16,302 bases of DNA from an uncultured Pirellulaceae bacterium. Its GTDB lineage: Bacteria > Planctomycetota > Planctomycetia > Pirellulales > Pirellulaceae. Positions 13,574 through 16,302 of this stretch are shown piece after piece (the first letter of the stretch is position 1; each line of letters opens with the position of its first letter). Under the pieces are notes generated by a model. The model saw only the letters and a list, made by a program, of their open reading frames with translations. It had not been told where the DNA came from and searched no databases. The stretch spans positions 1-16,302 of the forward strand of contig CAMYKF010000340.1 of assembly GCA_947258905.1 (NCBI GenBank), given 5' to 3'. A program made the translations under genes and the position numbers.

Positions 13574-14338
13574 CTACCCCTGCAGATACTGATTGTCTTC
13601 GGGGTTGTGTCCGCGGAACACAAACACGATCCAGCGATAAAAGGCCAGACCCACAATGTTCCGGTCGGCCCACGTGGCGTCCGGTGGAAAGCTCGACAGC
13701 TTGCCCCAGTCCTCGGGGCGAAAGTCCGGCGGCCAGTACATCACATGGTCGATCAGCTGTTTGCACCGATTGACGGTTTTCAGTTCCGTATCGCCGACGG
13801 CACCACCGGTATCCTCAATTATGTAGACGCCATGATCCGACAGGCGGGGAAACAGCTGGTTAAATGTGTGCAGCTGATGATCGGGGACATGGCTGCCGTC
13901 ATCAATGACCAGATCCAGCGTTTCGCCGATTTCGTCCAGCACTCCGTTCATGAATACCGGATCGGCCTGACTACCAATGCGAATGTGCACCCGGCCGCTT
14001 TCGAATTCCCGGCAAGCGGGATCGATATCGATGCCGTAAATCTGCGCGTTGGGAAAGAACTCCTCCCACATGCGGACGGATCGATCCGTCTGCACACCGA
14101 TTTCGATCATCGAGCGAACTTGATGCCGAATATCACGCAAATGCGTCCAGTAGTGCTGCAAATAGTTGTGATGGCGTTTGGACGGCTGATACTTCGCGCC
14201 CAGTTCCTCCAGCACGTTGTGCGAGTCAATGACGGAGGCGAACGGGCTGGCATAGCCGTCGGCCGGACCCTGCAATTCGGGCGTCGATTGAATGAGTCTG
14301 GTTCGTCTCAGCCTCTTCCATCGAGTACGGTTGGACAT
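13574..14338 (-). CDS. Class I SAM methyltransferase, MycE/TylF-like
   Basis: A 254-residue protein with a SAM-dependent methyltransferase fold of the macrocin O-methyltransferase (MycE/TylF) or cephalosporin-hydroxylase-like kind. Motif I is EIGVQTDRS (79-87), an acidic residue ends the second strand in YGIDID (102-106), and VIDDGSH (144-150) provides the metal-coordinating acidic residues seen in MycE-type enzymes. IIEDTGG lies near 193. The N-terminal segment KYQPSKRHHNYLQHYW precedes the fold as in that family. These enzymes O-methylate sugar hydroxyls; the substrate here is unknown. It lies 29 bp downstream of the DMT-like gene in the same direction, so the two are probably cotranscribed. 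Confidence 0.85.
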   Translation of the reverse strand: MSNRTRWKRLRRTRLIQSTPELQGPADGYASPFASVIDSHNVLEELGAKYQPSKRHHNYLQHYWTHLRDIRHQVRSMIEIGVQTDRSVRMWEEFFPNAQIYGIDIDPACREFESGRVHIRIGSQADPVFMNGVLDEIGETLDLVIDDGSHVPDHQLHTFNQLFPRLSDHGVYIIEDTGGAVGDTELKTVNRCKQLIDHVMYWPPDFRPEDWGKLSSFPPDATWADRNIVGLAFYRWIVFVFRGHNPEDNQYLQG

Positions 14339-14367
14339 GTCTCACCATCCCTGACAGCCATAACGAT

Positions 14368-14946
14368 TTAGTGCTGGCCGCCGCCCGGCGACTTGCCAGT
14401 GGTCGCGGATGCGGCACCGGTCCCCTGCTCTGCCGCGGCCTCGTGCCCGCCGGGAGATTTGCCTGGCGGGTGTGCGTGCGGAGTGTAGCCCGCAGTCAGC
14501 ACAATTCCGATCGCCACGAGAAGCATGCCAACCCACATCAGTGGATTGATATCGACGGAGCCGCGTAGCATGAAGTAGGCAGCGATCGCGTTCACCGTGA
14601 CTGCACCGCCGAACACAATGGGCATGACATAGGCAGGCTTGCCACCTGCCCTGGTTAAGGCAAACGTCAATCCCAGCGCACCGAGCGCGCCGAGGCATCC
14701 CGCCAGGAATCCCCATTGCATCGCCGGACGGTATGTGCCCGTGTAGTCGAAGTTGTCATTGAAGACGAACTTCATCATCAACGAACCACCGACAATGGCA
14801 ATCACGAAATAGGCGACGCCGATAAACAGGTAAGGTTTGAACGGGCCCCATTCCCTGTTGGGCGATCGTGCGTTGGACAAGGTTGGACCATACAAACCCC
14901 AACACAATGCCACAAACAAGGCACAAAAGACTGCAAACCACTTCAT
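14368..14946 (-). CDS. DMT-like (EamA-related) membrane protein
   Basis: A 192-residue inner-membrane protein with about five hydrophobic helices, starting with WFAVFCALFVALCWGLYGP, which resembles the start of drug/metabolite transporter proteins. GGKPAYVMPIVFGGAV and the final helix before position 160 fit an EamA-like five-helix half. The tail (from about 162) is Pro/Gly/Ala-rich and carries the hexapeptide GKSPGG twice, near 167 and 184. The ATG at 14946 is preferred because GGAG lies 9 nt upstream and the helix begins at once; the frame is open to 15030. Substrate unknown. Half-size members usually pair as dimers or with a second gene; no partner is seen here. Confidence 0.8.
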   Translation of the reverse strand: MKWFAVFCALFVALCWGLYGPTLSNARSPNREWGPFKPYLFIGVAYFVIAIVGGSLMMKFVFNDNFDYTGTYRPAMQWGFLAGCLGALGALGLTFALTRAGGKPAYVMPIVFGGAVTVNAIAAYFMLRGSVDINPLMWVGMLLVAIGIVLTAGYTPHAHPPGKSPGGHEAAAEQGTGAASATTGKSPGGGQH

Positions 14947-15030
14947 GATCGGGCTCCCGTTGCTGCCGGTTTTGGGTGAATCGTAATCGTTTTGTAGAGC
15001 GGATCGAACCGGTCTCCCGGTTTCGAGCAA

Positions 15031-15296
15031 CGATCAATCTGACAGGTGACAGGGGTTTCTGGAAGACCGGCCCGAAAATTTTGGCGTCGCGCAACACATT
15101 TACGCTCGGACCGTGAATTGACTCGGCGGACGGCGAAACATGTAGCCGAGCGAGGCCCTCGCTCGGCAGGGCCAGGATGGCGAGCGAAGGGCCTCGCTCG
15201 CCTACATGAAAAAACACCGCCGGCTCGCCTACATAAAAAACAACCACCGACGCAACAGGGAGCACTTGCTCTTCCGGCAGTTCGACGGAGCGGTGA
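15031..15296. repeat. Gap with three GCGAGG-type hairpin copies
   Basis: Two hairpins stand side by side: 15145-15167 has a 10-bp stem GCCGAGCGAG around GCC, and 15179-15202 has a 9-bp stem GGCGAGCGA. The pair begins with TGTAG and ends with CTACA (15141-15206), like the unit at 4500-4568. A half-copy CGGCTCGCCTACAT (15220-15233) follows. No gene is supported in this gap. Confidence 0.78.
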
Positions 15297-15936
15297 CAGG
15301 CTGACGGCGCTGTCGCCCAGTTCCACGATGCCGTCCATGAGGATGCCAGCCGCGTTGTTTCCCGGGGTCAGTGAACCGTTGATCGACAGCCAGCCCTCGC
15401 CGGTAAAGTCGCCTTCGCCACGCTACTCGCCGCTGACATAGGCAAACGAAGTGTCATCAAGGTACAAACCGCCTTGATTTTCGAAATCGCCGTTGACCGT
15501 CGTTCATGATGATCGACCGGTCCTGACTGGCCGGCGTGTTGCTCAGGGTTGCCAGCGTTGTCAACCTGCCCGAATCATCAAACAGGAAAGGAGTTGCTGG
15601 CGACGCCAGCGTGCCGCTGACGCCCGGCGCCGTTTGACCGAATCGAAAAACGGTTTCCAAGCCCTGTTGGTCACCGCGATACACCCCCCAGCCACCCGGA
15701 CTGGCGACGGCGTAAACCCCGATTTGCCCGGCGTAGTTCAACTCGGGCGTGCTGAGAGAGGTTAAGTTACCCACGCCGTCGGGCGACGGCTGACCCGTTG
15801 CCACGATCGTATTATTGCGACCCTGAGCCAATAGCTGGCTTGCCGGGCAGAGCGAAACCACCAGCCAGAATGCCGTCAAGCAACAGCGGATGATCGGGAC
15901 AGGGAGCAGTCGTAATCGGGGGTCTTGTCGAGTCAT
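15297..15936 (-). pseudogene. Broken secreted-protein gene (choice-of-anchor / beta-strand repeat type)
   Basis: The ATG at 15936 opens a frame with a long signal peptide (hydrophobic stretch CCLTAFWLVVSLCP, then ASQLLAQ) and a domain with NYAGQIGVYAVASPGG and FRFGQTAPGVSG, resembling the DUF7453 / choice-of-anchor repeats of planctomycete surface proteins. The frame runs out at 15457-15459. From about 15490 a different frame carries on sensibly: VNGDFENQGGLYLDD, an internal TAG, then GEGWLSINGSLTPGNNAAGI and VELGDSAVSL, the style of autotransporter-associated beta-strand repeats near a protein's end. So the reading frame is shifted and then stopped, and a large middle part has probably been lost. 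No cell-surface anchor remains. Alternatively the first frame is a short expressed secreted protein of 159 residues. Confidence 0.65.
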
Positions 15937-16173
15937 CGAGGTGTCTTTCGCGGGATGTCAGTACGTGCGGGAGGTATCCAGGGGACCGCCAGCCGTAACA
16001 TCAATCACGAGCCCCTGAATACGGAGAAACGTCCGCGGGTGAAAATCCGACACCTAATCGGCAACTTTTTTTTGAATTCGGCCGGGACCCACAGCAATGG
16101 TCCAAATGAATAGCCGGTGAGGAGGTGGTGGTGCAGACCGGCAAGCGTCCGCCCAAAGCGCCGCAACCGCTTG

Positions 16174-16302
16174 TCAGCGCGACGGCTGTGCACCTTGCGA
16201 CGTCGGCATGCGTGCTACGGAGTCCAACTCCAGCAAGTGCCGTCTGAGGATACACAACAGTTCCGCCAGCGACTCGTCGTTCACCCAGTCCCAGGTCAGC
16301 CC
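16174..16302 (-). CDS. C-terminus of an unidentified protein (partial)
   Basis: The last 42 codons of a minus-strand gene that enters from the right edge. The visible end reads LTWDWVNDESLAELLCILRR, then a helix LLELDSVARM and a polar tail ending QPSR and TGA. I do not recognise it. It lies upstream of, and in line with, the broken secreted-protein gene, about 237 bp away. Coding status is suggested by the open frame and helix-like composition only. Confidence 0.4.
   Translation of the reverse strand, partial: GLTWDWVNDESLAELLCILRRHLLELDSVARMPTSQGAQPSR

Noticed and set aside
13607..14371. A plus-strand frame of the same length as the methyltransferase
   Set aside because: It mirrors the methyltransferase, whose SAM-binding and metal motifs are plain on the minus strand.
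16060..16085. Terminator at the run of eight T residues
   Set aside because: No stem-loop precedes the T-run on the plus strand, and no gene ends just before it.

Overview
The window looks like a planctomycete-type chromosome (Planctomycetota, or at least a PVC-group environmental bacterium). This is inferred from gene content and style: a Bat aerotolerance operon, a DUF1269 pair, a YugP-type protease, a cNMP-domain patatin, an ALG5-like glycosyltransferase, weak Shine-Dalgarno use, and gaps full of small palindromic repeats. No rRNA, tRNA, CRISPR array or classical transposase gene is visible.

Layout. (1) 26-3801 (+): a Bat operon of a BatB-like VWA protein, a BatC-like TPR protein and BatD. 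The batB/batC junction holds a GxxExxY gene (PD-(D/E)XK type) bounded by 25-bp repeats, and a solitary hairpin of the same family sits at the batC/batD junction. (2) 3839-5493 (-): PAP2 phosphatase and YegS-type lipid kinase, separated by a double hairpin. (3) 5740-7616 (+): small coiled-coil protein, an ftsH relic collapsed to its two ends, a DUF1269 glycine-zipper protein and a YugP-like zinc metallopeptidase. (4) 7617-8256: a decayed zone with an SDH_sah (ClpP-like) pseudogene, two identical 29-bp repeats, a GACAAGGA-type repeat and a 22-codon relic of a patatin C-terminus. (5) 8257-10765 (-): an unassigned secreted or lipoprotein-like gene and a large cNMP-binding patatin phospholipase. 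(6) 10816-13207 (+): a GT2 glycosyltransferase and a second DUF1269 protein with a long coiled-coil tail, ending in a good terminator. (7) 13574-14946 (-): a DMT-like membrane protein and a MycE/TylF-like methyltransferase, probably one operon. (8) 15297-15936 (-): a broken secreted-protein gene. (9) 16174-16302 (-): the C-terminus of an unidentified protein.

Most of the intact genes concern the cell envelope: Bat proteins, lipid phosphatase and lipid kinase, phospholipase, prenyl-phosphate-type glycosyltransferase, membrane protease and glycine-zipper proteins. Most of the unusual signal lies between genes. At least six repeat families occur, and four gene relics lie among or beside them. 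The most interesting observation is the GxxExxY gene: repeats bound it on both sides, one copy supplies its ribosome binding site, and solitary hairpins of the same family lie nearby. This resembles an autonomous/non-autonomous pairing like RAYT/REP. That is an inference from one locus.
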